A DNA stretch of 64,000 bases from Anaerosporomusa subterranea. Lineage in GTDB: Bacteria > Bacillota > Negativicutes > Sporomusales > Acetonemataceae. The notes below the pieces were generated by a model that did no database searches, was not told where the DNA came from, and saw only the letters and a program-made list of their open reading frames with translations. Shown in pieces: positions 42,716-50,771 of this stretch. Both the position numbers and the translations under genes were made by a program. The stretch lies in the NCBI RefSeq assembly GCF_001611555.1, contig NZ_LSGP01000017.1, positions 124,001-188,000 of the forward strand, read 5' to 3'. Each line of letters opens with the position of its first letter. The stretch's first letter is position 1.

Positions 42716-43094
42716 AGGAGATAATAATGATGACGTATTGTGGTCAGAAGGGAAAATAATACGGTTTTACTACAAGATGTTGTGGTTTTGGAGCAAAAAT
42801 CGATCTTAAATCGGGGCAAAAAAGTGCGTTTTTTAGCTCGTTTTTTGGGGGAATTTTATAGATGATATCGGTTATTTTTGATGATAACAGATGAAAAAGT
42901 GGATTTTAAAGGAAAAATCGATTGAAACCTTTTATCGAAGAAGCGTATACGTTTTCCAAAGAAAAGTTTAGTAAAAGAAAATAAATATACTATTATATAA
43001 CACAGAAAATCCAGAGGCATTGGAAAAATCTTAATGCCTCTGTTTTCATATAAACCCAAAATACAATTTAATAAATCTGCTATCGGGTAAACAA
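42716..43094. other. AT-rich intergenic start of an island
   Basis: No supported gene. Base composition falls sharply here and stays low to about 46.1 kb. A hairpin CAGAGGCATT/AATGCCTCTG (43012-43042) followed by TTTT may be a terminator. Confidence 0.5.
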
Positions 43095-44036
43095 CTATAG
43101 CTTGCTGTAATGATTTTCCAAAATGGAAATTTTATCTTGTAAGAGTTTCTTTAATTTTTGTGGTTTAATGGAAGTAATATTGTCCGTATAATTTAGGAAA
43201 TAGTTTGAAATAAAGCTTTCTTCTCTTATATTGTAGAATCCTTTAATAATATATTGTTGCTCTTCAATGCAGAGATGCATAGAGGGATAATGTTCCTTGT
43301 AGAATAAATCTACTCCTTTGGGGGATATTTCAACCTCAAAATCGGTTGCTCCTTCATGTTTAAATATAGTAGCTGAGAGATTCGTCAATTCATCTATAGA
43401 TTTTGGTTGATAATATATATCCTCACAAAGAGAACTGATCTTATCACAACGAAATACTTGTACCTTATTTGTATTAAAATTAAATGCGGTTACATACCAT
43501 TGACCATAAGTTGCAGAAATATCAAAAAATTGTACAGAGTATTGTCTTTCTGCACCTCGTTTATTGTATGTTATTTTACAAACAGTTTCCTCGATTGCCA
43601 TCTTTAATATATCTTTTAAAAGGGGACTACTGTTGTGATGTTTTGAAACTTCTAAACTTAAGATGTTTTCCATTTTATGAATTATATTAATTTGTTCATT
43701 AGAAATACAAGTTTCAAATTTTTGTTTTAATGCTGTTACGCTTAGATGAAATGGAGTTGATTCATAAGCTTTTAACGTAATCATAGCAAAATACAACGCA
43801 TACATTTCTTCAATGGTAAAAACAATAGGAGACAGTAATCTGTTTTTTAAAATACCGTATCGTCCATTTCTTCCTGTTTCAGAAAAGATTGGCATGCCTA
43901 TTTCCTCAAGTGACTGTATATCCCTTAATGCAGTGCTTTTAGAAATGTTATATCTTTCGATAATGTCTTTTAAGTTAAAATAATTTTTATTATTAAGATA
44001 TATCATCATATCATTTATTCTTTCTGATTTACGCAT
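43095..44036 (-). CDS. WYL-domain transcriptional regulator
   Basis: A 313-residue regulator: N-terminal DeoR-like winged helix (residues 1-60: FNLKDIIERYNISKSTALRD) and a WYL sensor domain (about 135-230) with YGQWYVTAFNFNTNKVQVFR, then a WCX-like C-terminus. WYL proteins sense nucleic acids or small ligands and often regulate adjacent genes. It diverges from a PNPOx-family gene over a 94-base gap holding a large inverted repeat (44061-44085), its likely operator. Codon use is strongly AT-rich, unlike the flanking genes, which suggests acquisition by transfer. Confidence 0.87.
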   Translation of the reverse strand: MRKSERINDMMIYLNNKNYFNLKDIIERYNISKSTALRDIQSLEEIGMPIFSETGRNGRYGILKNRLLSPIVFTIEEMYALYFAMITLKAYESTPFHLSVTALKQKFETCISNEQINIIHKMENILSLEVSKHHNSSPLLKDILKMAIEETVCKITYNKRGAERQYSVQFFDISATYGQWYVTAFNFNTNKVQVFRCDKISSLCEDIYYQPKSIDELTNLSATIFKHEGATDFEVEISPKGVDLFYKEHYPSMHLCIEEQQYIIKGFYNIREESFISNYFLNYTDNITSIKPQKLKKLLQDKISILENHYSKL

Positions 44037-44060
44037 AGATATTTCCTTTCACAATTATTC

Positions 44061-44085
44061 AATGGTATCATAAAATGACACCATT
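44061..44085. promoter_or_regulatory. Operator between the WYL regulator and PNPOx genes
   Basis: AATGGTATCAT (44061-44071) and ATGACACCATT (44075-44085) are inverted repeats with one mismatch, in the divergent control region. Confidence 0.7.
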
Positions 44086-44130
44086 AAGAAATATACTATA
44101 GTTATAAAATAAAATCAAAGGAGAAATAAA

Positions 44131-44550
44131 ATGAACACAAAAAATGAATTTAAAAGAATTATGGAAAGCCAAACGGAAATAGCTCTTGCTACAAGTGTTA
44201 ATGATGTGAGTAACGTTAGAATTGTAAATTTCTTTTATGATGAATCTGCTCAAACTTTATTCTTTGCAACTTTCGGTGATAACGATAAAGTCAAAGAATT
44301 TGAACAAAACAGTAAGGTGGCTTTCACTACTGTGCCGCACAATGGAAATGAACATGTTAAAGCAAAAGGAAATGTCAATAAGAGTAGTCTAAGTATCTAT
44401 GATATAAAAGATAGTTTTATATCAAAAATCCCAGATTATAAAGACACCATTGAGCAAGCAGGTCAATTCCTTATATTGTTTGAAATTAAGTTTGATACTG
44501 CAACGATTACATTAGACTTTGAAAATATTGATACATATTTCTTAGTTTAG
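44131..44550 (+). CDS. Pyridoxamine 5'-phosphate oxidase-like flavoprotein
   Basis: A 139-residue split-barrel protein of the PNPOx/FMN-binding family: ALATSVNDVSNVRIVNFFYDE (strand pair that holds the flavin phosphate), LFFATFGDNDKVKEFEQNSKVAFT and EHVKAKGNV. Short members of this family reduce flavin or F420 substrates or protect against toxic compounds rather than make PLP. AAAGGAG precedes the ATG. Divergent from the WYL regulator that probably controls it. AT-rich like its neighbours. Confidence 0.83.
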   Translation: MNTKNEFKRIMESQTEIALATSVNDVSNVRIVNFFYDESAQTLFFATFGDNDKVKEFEQNSKVAFTTVPHNGNEHVKAKGNVNKSSLSIYDIKDSFISKIPDYKDTIEQAGQFLILFEIKFDTATITLDFENIDTYFLV

Positions 44551-44602
44551 TTTAAAATCATTGATATAGAAAAAATTTCTATTAGACTTGCTATAGTGAT
44601 AA

Positions 44603-44743
44603 ATAAAAAGCCTCTTAAAGAGCGGTGGTGGACCTGACGGATTCAGTGAATGGATAAAGATCTATGGCTTATTAGGAAACAAGGATGTATGTATAAATGA
44701 TTTTGATACAATGTTAAATTGCATAGAATTCCTATTATGTTAG
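44603..44743 (+). pseudogene. C-terminal fragment of an unknown protein
   Basis: A frame of 46 codons without start reads KSGGGPDGFSEWIKIYGLLG then NKDVCINDFDTMLNCIEFLL and stop. The composition is clearly protein-like. The family is not recognised. It is probably a decayed gene in the AT-rich island. Confidence 0.35.
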
Positions 44744-44802
44744 TTGTATGATGTGTTTGTTGTTGCTAATATATGATGTCCAATAAAGAAAATATACCCT
44801 GA

Positions 44803-44853
44803 CGCCAAGGGGAGACCAGGTTCAACGGGCATCTTTTTTGTCTCCTCAAGGCA
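44803..44853. repeat. Direct repeat copy 1 flanking the DJ-1 gene
   Basis: GCCAAGGGGAGAC...GGGCATCTTTTTTGTCTCC, ending TCAAGGC. The ends are also imperfect inverted repeats, so it can fold as a hairpin. A second copy lies at 45989-46042. Confidence 0.6.
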
Positions 44854-45071
44854 TGTGGAATCCATAATCCTGTTGCAGAAGAAAAGCAGTTAATTTTTGA
44901 CCCCGAAAATCACATACATCAATGATGTACCTTGATTTTTTACCTGAATTCATCATCGCTTAGCTTAGGATAGAATAAAATTCTAATTGATCGCATCGGT
45001 TATGAATGTATAATCTTGTTATAGGAGATATGAATAGTTTTATTATATTTAATGTTATCAGGAGGAATTAC

Positions 45072-45713
45072 ATGAGAAAAGAAGTATTGATGGTTTTGTT
45101 ACCTTTATTTGCTGACTGGGAGGCCGCCTTTACTTCTGCGACCTTAAATGATCAGATTCAAAATAAGCAATCTGAATATTTTGTAAAAACAGTAGGTCTT
45201 ACAAAAGAACCCATAAAGTCCATTGGTGGGCTTACGGTATTGCCAGACTATTCCATTGCTGATGTTCCAGATACTTATTCTGCTTTGTTGCTGATTGGAG
45301 GTATGAGCTGGTGTACAAAAGATAGAAAGCCAACAGAGATATCCTCAAAATTGGTTCCCCTTGTACAACGTGCCATGGATAAGGATATTCTTGTCGGTGG
45401 AATTTGCGATGCCTCCACCTTTCTTGGTGCAAATGGATGGTTGAATGATAAAATGCATACAAGTAATACATTGGAAGATTTAAAACGAGTTGCAGGAGAG
45501 GCTTACACTAACGAAGCCAACTATATAGAGCAACAAGCTATACAGCACAAAAATGTAGTAACAGCCAACGGGACAGCATATTTAGAATTTACAAAAGAAG
45601 TTTTGCTTACTTTAAAAGCCTACCCCAAAGAGGATATTGAAGCACATTATGATTTTTACAAAAGTGGATATTATGAGGCAATAAAAGAACACCACATTGC
45701 AAAAGGAATATAG
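45072..45713 (+). CDS. DJ-1/PfpI-family protein
   Basis: A 213-residue DJ-1/PfpI superfamily protein. The nucleophile elbow is GGICDASTFLGANGWLNDK with the reactive Cys in ICDAS; the usual His after Cys (ICH) is replaced by Asp, as in YajL/transcription-regulator-like members rather than the proteases. Such proteins include chaperones, deglycases of disputed activity and stress proteins. ATG 45072 has AGGAGG; the ATG at 45006 is poor. AT-rich codon use; flanked by direct repeats at 44803 and 45989, with a decayed gene fragment directly after its stop. Confidence 0.85.
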   Translation: MRKEVLMVLLPLFADWEAAFTSATLNDQIQNKQSEYFVKTVGLTKEPIKSIGGLTVLPDYSIADVPDTYSALLLIGGMSWCTKDRKPTEISSKLVPLVQRAMDKDILVGGICDASTFLGANGWLNDKMHTSNTLEDLKRVAGEAYTNEANYIEQQAIQHKNVVTANGTAYLEFTKEVLLTLKAYPKEDIEAHYDFYKSGYYEAIKEHHIAKGI

Positions 45714-45767
45714 GACACAATAATACCAATTATTTTGGGTGATGGGATTACGCTTTTTATAAAATAG
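45714..45767 (+). pseudogene. Remnant resembling the DHFR/RibD-C fold
   Basis: In frame directly behind the DJ-1 stop codon, 17 codons read TIIPIILGDGITLFIK and stop. This matches the conserved end strand of dihydrofolate-reductase-like RibD-C proteins (PVLLGxGxxLF). It suggests that a deletion has joined two genes. Confidence 0.4.
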
Positions 45768-46079
45768 AAGAGAGTTTTTTATTTCCTAAAAGGAGATTAA
45801 AGGAAATGTATTTTTCAAAGGAAAGCTTTACGAACTGGTAGTTTAGTTTTAGATTATTAATGCAGAAGTATTAAAACGGTTCAAGGTTACTTAACTAGAA
45901 TATGTCTGAAGTAATATTTCAACAAAGAATTGTATGCCATTTACTAAAAAAGTTTAGAATGTTGGAGCTGCTTTTTTAGAAATTACCGTACCGCCAAGGG
46001 GTTATCAGTTTCAAAGGACATCTTTTTTGTCTCCTCAAGGCAGCAAGTACTAGCAATTCGATCAAGACCCATTACACTT
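45768..46079. other. AT-rich non-coding stretch
   Basis: No gene supported apart from the flanking remnant and the repeat copy at 45989. Confidence 0.5.
45989..46042. repeat. Direct repeat copy 2 flanking the DJ-1 gene
   Basis: Shares CCGCCAAGGGG and CATCTTTTTTGTCTCCTCAA with the copy at 44803-44853. Confidence 0.6.
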
Positions 46080-46127
46080 AAAAAGAGTTTTGCGAAGCTA
46101 ATTAAAGCTTCGTAAAACTCTTTTTTT
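46080..46127. terminator. Intrinsic terminator
   Basis: AAAAAGAGTTTTGCGAAGCT pairs with its complement (one mismatch) around AATTA; T-tracts on both strands. Confidence 0.85.
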
Positions 46128-46159
46128 GAACAGACAAACCACAAATTATGACCTTCGGA

Positions 46160-47374
46160 CTAGCCCCAGATACTAATGACGCCATAAGAGACAGCGACCA
46201 TTATAATCTCTAAGATCAGGACAGGCCGGATCGATTTAAAGAAACTGGCCTTGAAATAATCCAGCGTAACAACCAGACAAAGATGGGCGGGAGATAGCAT
46301 GTGCCCTGCGGTTCCCATGAGGAAGCAAACTATGACCAGCGAGATGTCACCCGGTGATAAGAGCGCGATAAAGGGGAACGCGATGGCGACAAATCCTTGG
46401 GATGTACCGGTCAGGATACCACCCATGAAGGCGATAATGCCAACTACGACTGCTGCAGGAATTGCTAGGTTATTCAATAGCACCGAAATATCACCAACTA
46501 CGCCTGACAGCCGTAAGATGTTCTGGAAAAAGAGGATTCCGAAAACCCCCCACAGCAGTTTGCGGTCTAGGGCATGGCTAAGCATGGCACGGATATCGGA
46601 GACCCCTTGCCGCAGAACCAACGCCATTGAAGCTACTACTGCTGCCATCGATACGGACGCGCTTACGTTAAATAGCACCACCAGGGCTAAATTCGATAGG
46701 ATGGGCGCAGTCGCTAGGGCGATATAACGCCAATTGCAACTACTTTCTACGGGTGTGCTGTCTGCAATGGCTGCCGCGCTGTTAGGCTTAAGCGGAGAAA
46801 TAAGCAATACCCAGCCGGTAATAAGCGCTAGCACCGTGAGCCAGGACATGTGGGTCACAAGATCGCCGAGTGGTATGCCGGAGAGCTGACTGGCAAGCAG
46901 CATGCCTGTAAACAGCGGGTTTGTGAACTCCCATATATGACGAAACCAATAGTTAATGACTGTCTTCTTTTCCGCAGTGAGATCGTACGCTCTGCTTGCA
47001 TTTTCTACCATCGGAGCTGAAAATATAGCTCCGCCCAATGATGGCAAAAAGCCCAAGAAGGACGGCATCAGGACAAGGAGGAGACGCTCACTTTTGAAAA
47101 TATTGCGGGCCGAAGACATAAACCCATCAATAATGCCGCTGGTACGAAGTTGGTATTCGAGACACATGACAAAATACAGCGCAATAGTGATCTCCCAAGT
47201 GCTTGGGCTAGTTACGGTGGTTGAGCTAGCCGCTGTAAGTTTGCCCAGCGTTGGTCCGGTCAAGAAGAATAGCAGCAGCGAGCCGGCCAACATCGCATTG
47301 CCCATCTTCACCTTGCGGTTCAGAAGCCCTACAATAACGACCAAAGTGATTAAAACTTTGATTACAGCTACCAT
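46160..47374 (-). CDS. DUF401 family membrane protein (putative permease)
   Basis: A 404-residue polytopic protein with about eleven membrane helices. It matches the DUF401 family: opening VIKVLITLVVIVGLLNRKVK, then FLPSLGGAIFSAPMVENA and WFRHIWEFTNPLFTGMLLAS, FMGGILTGTSQGFVAIAFP and MGTAGHMLSPAHLCLV. Members belong to the ion-transporter superfamily and are presumed organic-anion permeases; substrates are not established. No good ribosome-binding site is seen before the ATG (AGGGGG lies about 16 bases away), so the start is tentative. GC content returns to the genome average here. Confidence 0.82.
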   Translation of the reverse strand: MVAVIKVLITLVVIVGLLNRKVKMGNAMLAGSLLLFFLTGPTLGKLTAASSTTVTSPSTWEITIALYFVMCLEYQLRTSGIIDGFMSSARNIFKSERLLLVLMPSFLGFLPSLGGAIFSAPMVENASRAYDLTAEKKTVINYWFRHIWEFTNPLFTGMLLASQLSGIPLGDLVTHMSWLTVLALITGWVLLISPLKPNSAAAIADSTPVESSCNWRYIALATAPILSNLALVVLFNVSASVSMAAVVASMALVLRQGVSDIRAMLSHALDRKLLWGVFGILFFQNILRLSGVVGDISVLLNNLAIPAAVVVGIIAFMGGILTGTSQGFVAIAFPFIALLSPGDISLVIVCFLMGTAGHMLSPAHLCLVVTLDYFKASFFKSIRPVLILEIIMVAVSYGVISIWG

Positions 47375-47523
47375 AAACTAAAACATAGCCCCCTATCATC
47401 TATAACCAATATCATATACTTCGCCGGCGTTAGCCATGCTCCTGCAGAATAGCAAGCGACAAGAAGGAATCCTCCAAATTCTCTAGAAGATAGTTGATAG
47501 AAAAACAATATGGAGATGATCAC

Positions 47524-48057
47524 GTGAAAAAAGGTATATTTTTTACTATTTGTCTCATCGTTTTTGTCCTTTTGCAAGCGATTGCTGTGGCTGCGCCTGT
47601 TCCGGAACAAGAAACTAAACAGCTTATGAGTCAATATAACGAGGCGCGGCAGAAAGTAGAGGCTGGCATAGATTATCGTGCTTTTTCTGTGCTCAGACAA
47701 GAACTCAGCATGGCGACTCAAAAGTTCAGGGAACGGTATCCTAATGAGGCGGTCACTGAAGATTTTGTCTATCTAAATCAAATATACGCTGACATAGAAG
47801 AAATTTGGCAGCTAAAAGTTGAACAAAGAGTTCAGTTTCTCCCTAACAATAACGAGCAAGGCAAAGAAAGAGGAACAAGCAAATATTTTATTCATACGGT
47901 AATGCTAAAGATGCAATATCCTGCAGTATTGAATGCAAGCTTAGAGAGTAAAGAAAATGGCTATTTTGTGAATAGTGTCTTGGATAATCTCTTGCATTAT
48001 GCAACCAGAGAGACAAAAACAATGAATGACAAACTCGGGAAAGCACCTGTACTCTAG
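47524..48057 (+). CDS. Exported protein of unknown function
   Basis: A 177-residue protein with a signal peptide (about residues 3-24, cleavage near AVAA-PVP). The mature part is mostly helical (KQLMSQYNEARQKVEAGIDY, RAFSVLRQELSMATQKFRER) and recalls small periplasmic helical-hairpin proteins, but no family is recognised. GTG 47524 follows GGAGATG at proper spacing; an ATG frame start at 47494 would place charged residues ahead of the signal peptide. Followed by a strong terminator shared with the convergent gene. Confidence 0.65.
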   Translation: MKKGIFFTICLIVFVLLQAIAVAAPVPEQETKQLMSQYNEARQKVEAGIDYRAFSVLRQELSMATQKFRERYPNEAVTEDFVYLNQIYADIEEIWQLKVEQRVQFLPNNNEQGKERGTSKYFIHTVMLKMQYPAVLNASLESKENGYFVNSVLDNLLHYATRETKTMNDKLGKAPVL

Positions 48058-48150
48058 CCCAGTAAAGTAAGAAACAGTAGTGATGGGTCGCGAAAACGCG
48101 AAAGGTGCTGCGGACCTGCGCGAAGGGAACGCGCATTTAGCTGTCAAACG

Positions 48151-48187
48151 AGGAGGCTACCCTATTATAAAATAAGGTAGCCTCCTG
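48151..48187. terminator. Bidirectional terminator
   Basis: AGGAGGCTACC pairs with GGTAGCCTCCT around a 14-base AT-rich loop that can pair further. Confidence 0.85.
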
Positions 48188-48213
48188 CTTAATTGCTGAA
48201 TTCGTATGGAACT

Positions 48214-48822
48214 CTATAATGCGCGTACCTCAACTATTCTCCAATCATGGTCACCATCTCTTGCTAGCAATACGTCGAATAATCTTCCTGTATCATGACG
48301 TGTTACTTCAACAAGGGCTTTGTCACTTGATACAGTGAGGAGCTTAAACGAATCAAGAGATGGATCAAAACCGTAGATTTCGGAGCTGGATTTTACAAAA
48401 TTCACAGGATGGCTGAGATAATCGGCATATTCAGTACGATACTGATCGTTATCGCTGCGATAAAAAATACGCCCGTTTTCATACCAACCCTGGTTTTCAT
48501 CAGAGCTTGGCCAACTGTTGTTATGCTCGTGCCAGCCACGGCCGGGAGGGCTATTTTTGTCTTCTTGCAGGGTTCTTTCGGTGAGGACTTTCTTTATAGG
48601 GTTTTTCGTATCTTTATCAACTTGGGTCGTTTGGTTCATGGTGATGGTAGGTTCAGCTGAGGGATTTTCAGCAGCTAACACTTTTGCGGCTGGGATACCG
48701 GGTAGAGCAACTCCGGCCATGATGGCTGCTCCTGCTACAGCGGCGGCGTAGCGTTTGTACTTGCCATGCAAACGGCCAAGATGATGAACGTGCCTGTACT
48801 TTCTCGCGATTTTTCTTTCCAT
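48214..48822 (-). CDS. Exported protein sharing a domain with the gene at 39921-40817
   Basis: A 202-residue protein with a very basic start (ERKIARKYRHVHHLGRLHGK) and a signal-like hydrophobic stretch (YAAAVAGAAIMAGVALPG, compare AAVAGAAVISATMLPG of the other). Residues about 140-202 (SSSEIYGFDPSLDSFKLLTV, KALVEVTR, FDVLLARD, WRIVEVRAL) align with the middle domain of that protein, but the PrcB-like C-terminus is missing. The two are paralogues. GGGAGGG lies about seven bases before the ATG at 48822. Unknown role at the cell surface. Confidence 0.62.
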   Translation of the reverse strand: MERKIARKYRHVHHLGRLHGKYKRYAAAVAGAAIMAGVALPGIPAAKVLAAENPSAEPTITMNQTTQVDKDTKNPIKKVLTERTLQEDKNSPPGRGWHEHNNSWPSSDENQGWYENGRIFYRSDNDQYRTEYADYLSHPVNFVKSSSEIYGFDPSLDSFKLLTVSSDKALVEVTRHDTGRLFDVLLARDGDHDWRIVEVRAL

Positions 48823-49114
48823 TTCTTTCCCTCCTTTATTTATATTTTGCGGTCCCTTTTTAGTGTTTCATGTTCTTGCTATCATAATCCCTGGTAAATA
48901 TATTAGCTGATGGTCTGGAGAAAACACGGCTTTTTCACAACTTTCTACTAAAATTTAGCCAGAATGGCGGCGGAGAATTAGTTGTTGTCGGTTAATCCAA
49001 GGGTTTGCGTACTATCTGTCGAATAAATACTTATTGTTATTTGAATAATCAATTTTACAAAACCGTCAATGCAATGAAGCTATTCGTAAACTAGTGCCGC
49101 AAGGAGTGAAACGT

Positions 49115-50077
49115 ATGCCAGACCTAATTACCCTCGGTGAAAGCATGGTTATGATGGTGGCTGATCAAACAGATTCTCTGCAATTTGTCACAAACTATAC
49201 ACGCAAGATTGCAGGCGCCGAATCGAATGTTGCTATCGGGCTGGCTAGGCTGGGACATCATGTCGGTTGGATAAGCGCTCTCGGTGAAGACCCCTTTGGT
49301 CGTTATATTCGAAATACAATCCGCGGTGAAGGGGTTGACACATCGCAGGTAGTTTTCGCGGAGGACGATCCCACCGGATTGCTGGTTAAAGAATTGAACC
49401 AAGCAGGCGATCCCAGAGTGTACTATTACCGCAAGAATTCGGCAGCCAGCAAAATGACGGCAGCGCTGCTGTCTGACGATTATTTCGAGAGTGCGAAGGT
49501 TCTACATATCACAGGCATCTTCCCCGCCCTTAGCGAATCCTGTTGTACCACAGTATTACAAGCGATTGAGATGGCAAAGGCCCACGGCATGATCGTTTCC
49601 TTTGATCCAAATTTCCGACCTCAGTTGTGGTCAGAGGCTGAGGCGCGTAAAACGCTGCTGCGCATAGCAGAACGCTCAGACCTAATTCTTCCTGGCATTG
49701 CTGAGGCACGGATTCTCATCGGTACGTCTGACTGGAATACAGTGGCCGAATTCTTCCACTCGATAGGAAACCAGTATGTCGTCATGAAAAATGGACCAGA
49801 TGGCGCCTATTTTTCTCACCGCTTTCCAGACGGTACAATTGAAACTGGCTATCAACAAGGATTCCCGGTTAAAGTCGTTGTTGATACGGTTGGCGCTGGC
49901 GACGGCTTTGCTGTCGGCGTGCTTTCTGGTTTGCTGGAAGAACTGCCGCTGCAGGAATGTGTCAGGCGTGGAACTGCGATTGGTTCGATGGCAGTCAGAG
50001 TCCGCGGTGATGTCGAGGGTTATCCTGATCGCCGCAGGCTGTTGGGATTTCTCCAGGAAAACGTCCAGCAGGCCTAG
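49115..50077 (+). CDS. kdgK: 2-Keto-3-deoxygluconate kinase (PfkB family)
   Basis: A 320-residue PfkB/ribokinase-family kinase. N-terminal LGESMVMM and the AGAESNVAIGLARLGH signature (family signature 1), and DTVGAGDGFAVGVLSGL near the C-terminus (signature 2, catalytic Asp in GAGD). The pattern AESNVA...LARLG is typical of 2-dehydro-3-deoxygluconokinases, which phosphorylate KDG to KDPG in pectin/hexuronate catabolism. AAGGAG lies eight bases before ATG 49115. A VOC gene follows after 43 bases, probably in the same transcript. No KDPG aldolase is nearby. Confidence 0.82.
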   Translation: MPDLITLGESMVMMVADQTDSLQFVTNYTRKIAGAESNVAIGLARLGHHVGWISALGEDPFGRYIRNTIRGEGVDTSQVVFAEDDPTGLLVKELNQAGDPRVYYYRKNSAASKMTAALLSDDYFESAKVLHITGIFPALSESCCTTVLQAIEMAKAHGMIVSFDPNFRPQLWSEAEARKTLLRIAERSDLILPGIAEARILIGTSDWNTVAEFFHSIGNQYVVMKNGPDGAYFSHRFPDGTIETGYQQGFPVKVVVDTVGAGDGFAVGVLSGLLEELPLQECVRRGTAIGSMAVRVRGDVEGYPDRRRLLGFLQENVQQA

Positions 50078-50120
50078 TTTCTTTAACGTATTCTTTTGTG
50101 TATAGAAAGGAGAGATAGCG

Positions 50121-50507
50121 ATGGCTTATCAGAAAAAGTCATATTTGGAGCATGCCGCAATTCACGTCAAAGACATTCACTGGCACGTTCGTTTCTTTCA
50201 GGAAGCCCTGGGCATGACTATCCGGAAGATTGACGGTCCTGTCGAACAGCCAAAACAGGTGTGGATGTTCGGTGGTCCGCAACTCGTATCCGATCCTGGT
50301 TTTGCCGGACCTGAGGGGCGAATGGCTCATCTTGGGATCATGGTTGAGGATTTGGAAGCAGCTCTCGACGAGGTATATACCTGGGGCGTGAGCCAAATGC
50401 CGCAAGGTCGGAACTGGATTACCCTGCCGGACGGGCTTTGTATTGAACTGATGCAAGCGACAGGGGAATCAGTTGCCCAAGTGCTGGCAGTCGATCCTAG
50501 AGCGTAA
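50121..50507 (+). CDS. VOC (glyoxalase/dioxygenase-fold) protein
   Basis: A 128-residue vicinal-oxygen-chelate protein: YLEHAAIHVKDIHWHVRFFQEALGM and AHLGIMVEDLEAALDEV form the two beta-alpha-beta-beta-beta modules; the metal ligand candidates are His in HAAIHV and Glu in CIELMQ. The family covers glyoxalases, isomerases and epimerases. Directly behind kdgK, it may act on a keto-sugar intermediate (inference). AAAGGAGAG precedes the ATG; a strong hairpin follows. Confidence 0.83.
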   Translation: MAYQKKSYLEHAAIHVKDIHWHVRFFQEALGMTIRKIDGPVEQPKQVWMFGGPQLVSDPGFAGPEGRMAHLGIMVEDLEAALDEVYTWGVSQMPQGRNWITLPDGLCIELMQATGESVAQVLAVDPRA

Positions 50508-50544
50508 GCACAAGACCGCCACAACCACGTATACATAACATAGA

Positions 50545-50595
50545 GTGCGACTAAGACTCAGACGGATTTTGACTCCATCTGAATCTTAGTCGCAC
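50545..50595. terminator. Palindromic terminator related to repeat family B
   Basis: GTGCGACTAAGA...TCTTAGTCGCAC, a long stem around GACGGATTTTGACTCCATCT. The arm sequence (GACTAAGATTCAGATGG) recurs at 54541-54590 and 59236-59290. Confidence 0.7.
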
Positions 50596-50771
50596 TTATG
50601 ACTGAAGAGCAAAGTCTTGGTATAAAAAGGGGTAGCGCATAAACACTCGTAAGAGGAGATTTACGCTACCCTTGTTCAATTAGCCTTCAGCAACCTGTTG
50701 GGAGGCGATCAACTAGCTTAAAAATCTTGTAAGCAAAGCCAGATGCTAGCTTATCTGTTTGCGTGACTAGC

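Noticed and set aside
46299..47381. Plus-strand frames opposite the DUF401 gene
   Set aside because: Antisense shadows of a membrane protein, rich in Pro/Thr/Arg as expected for the reverse frame.
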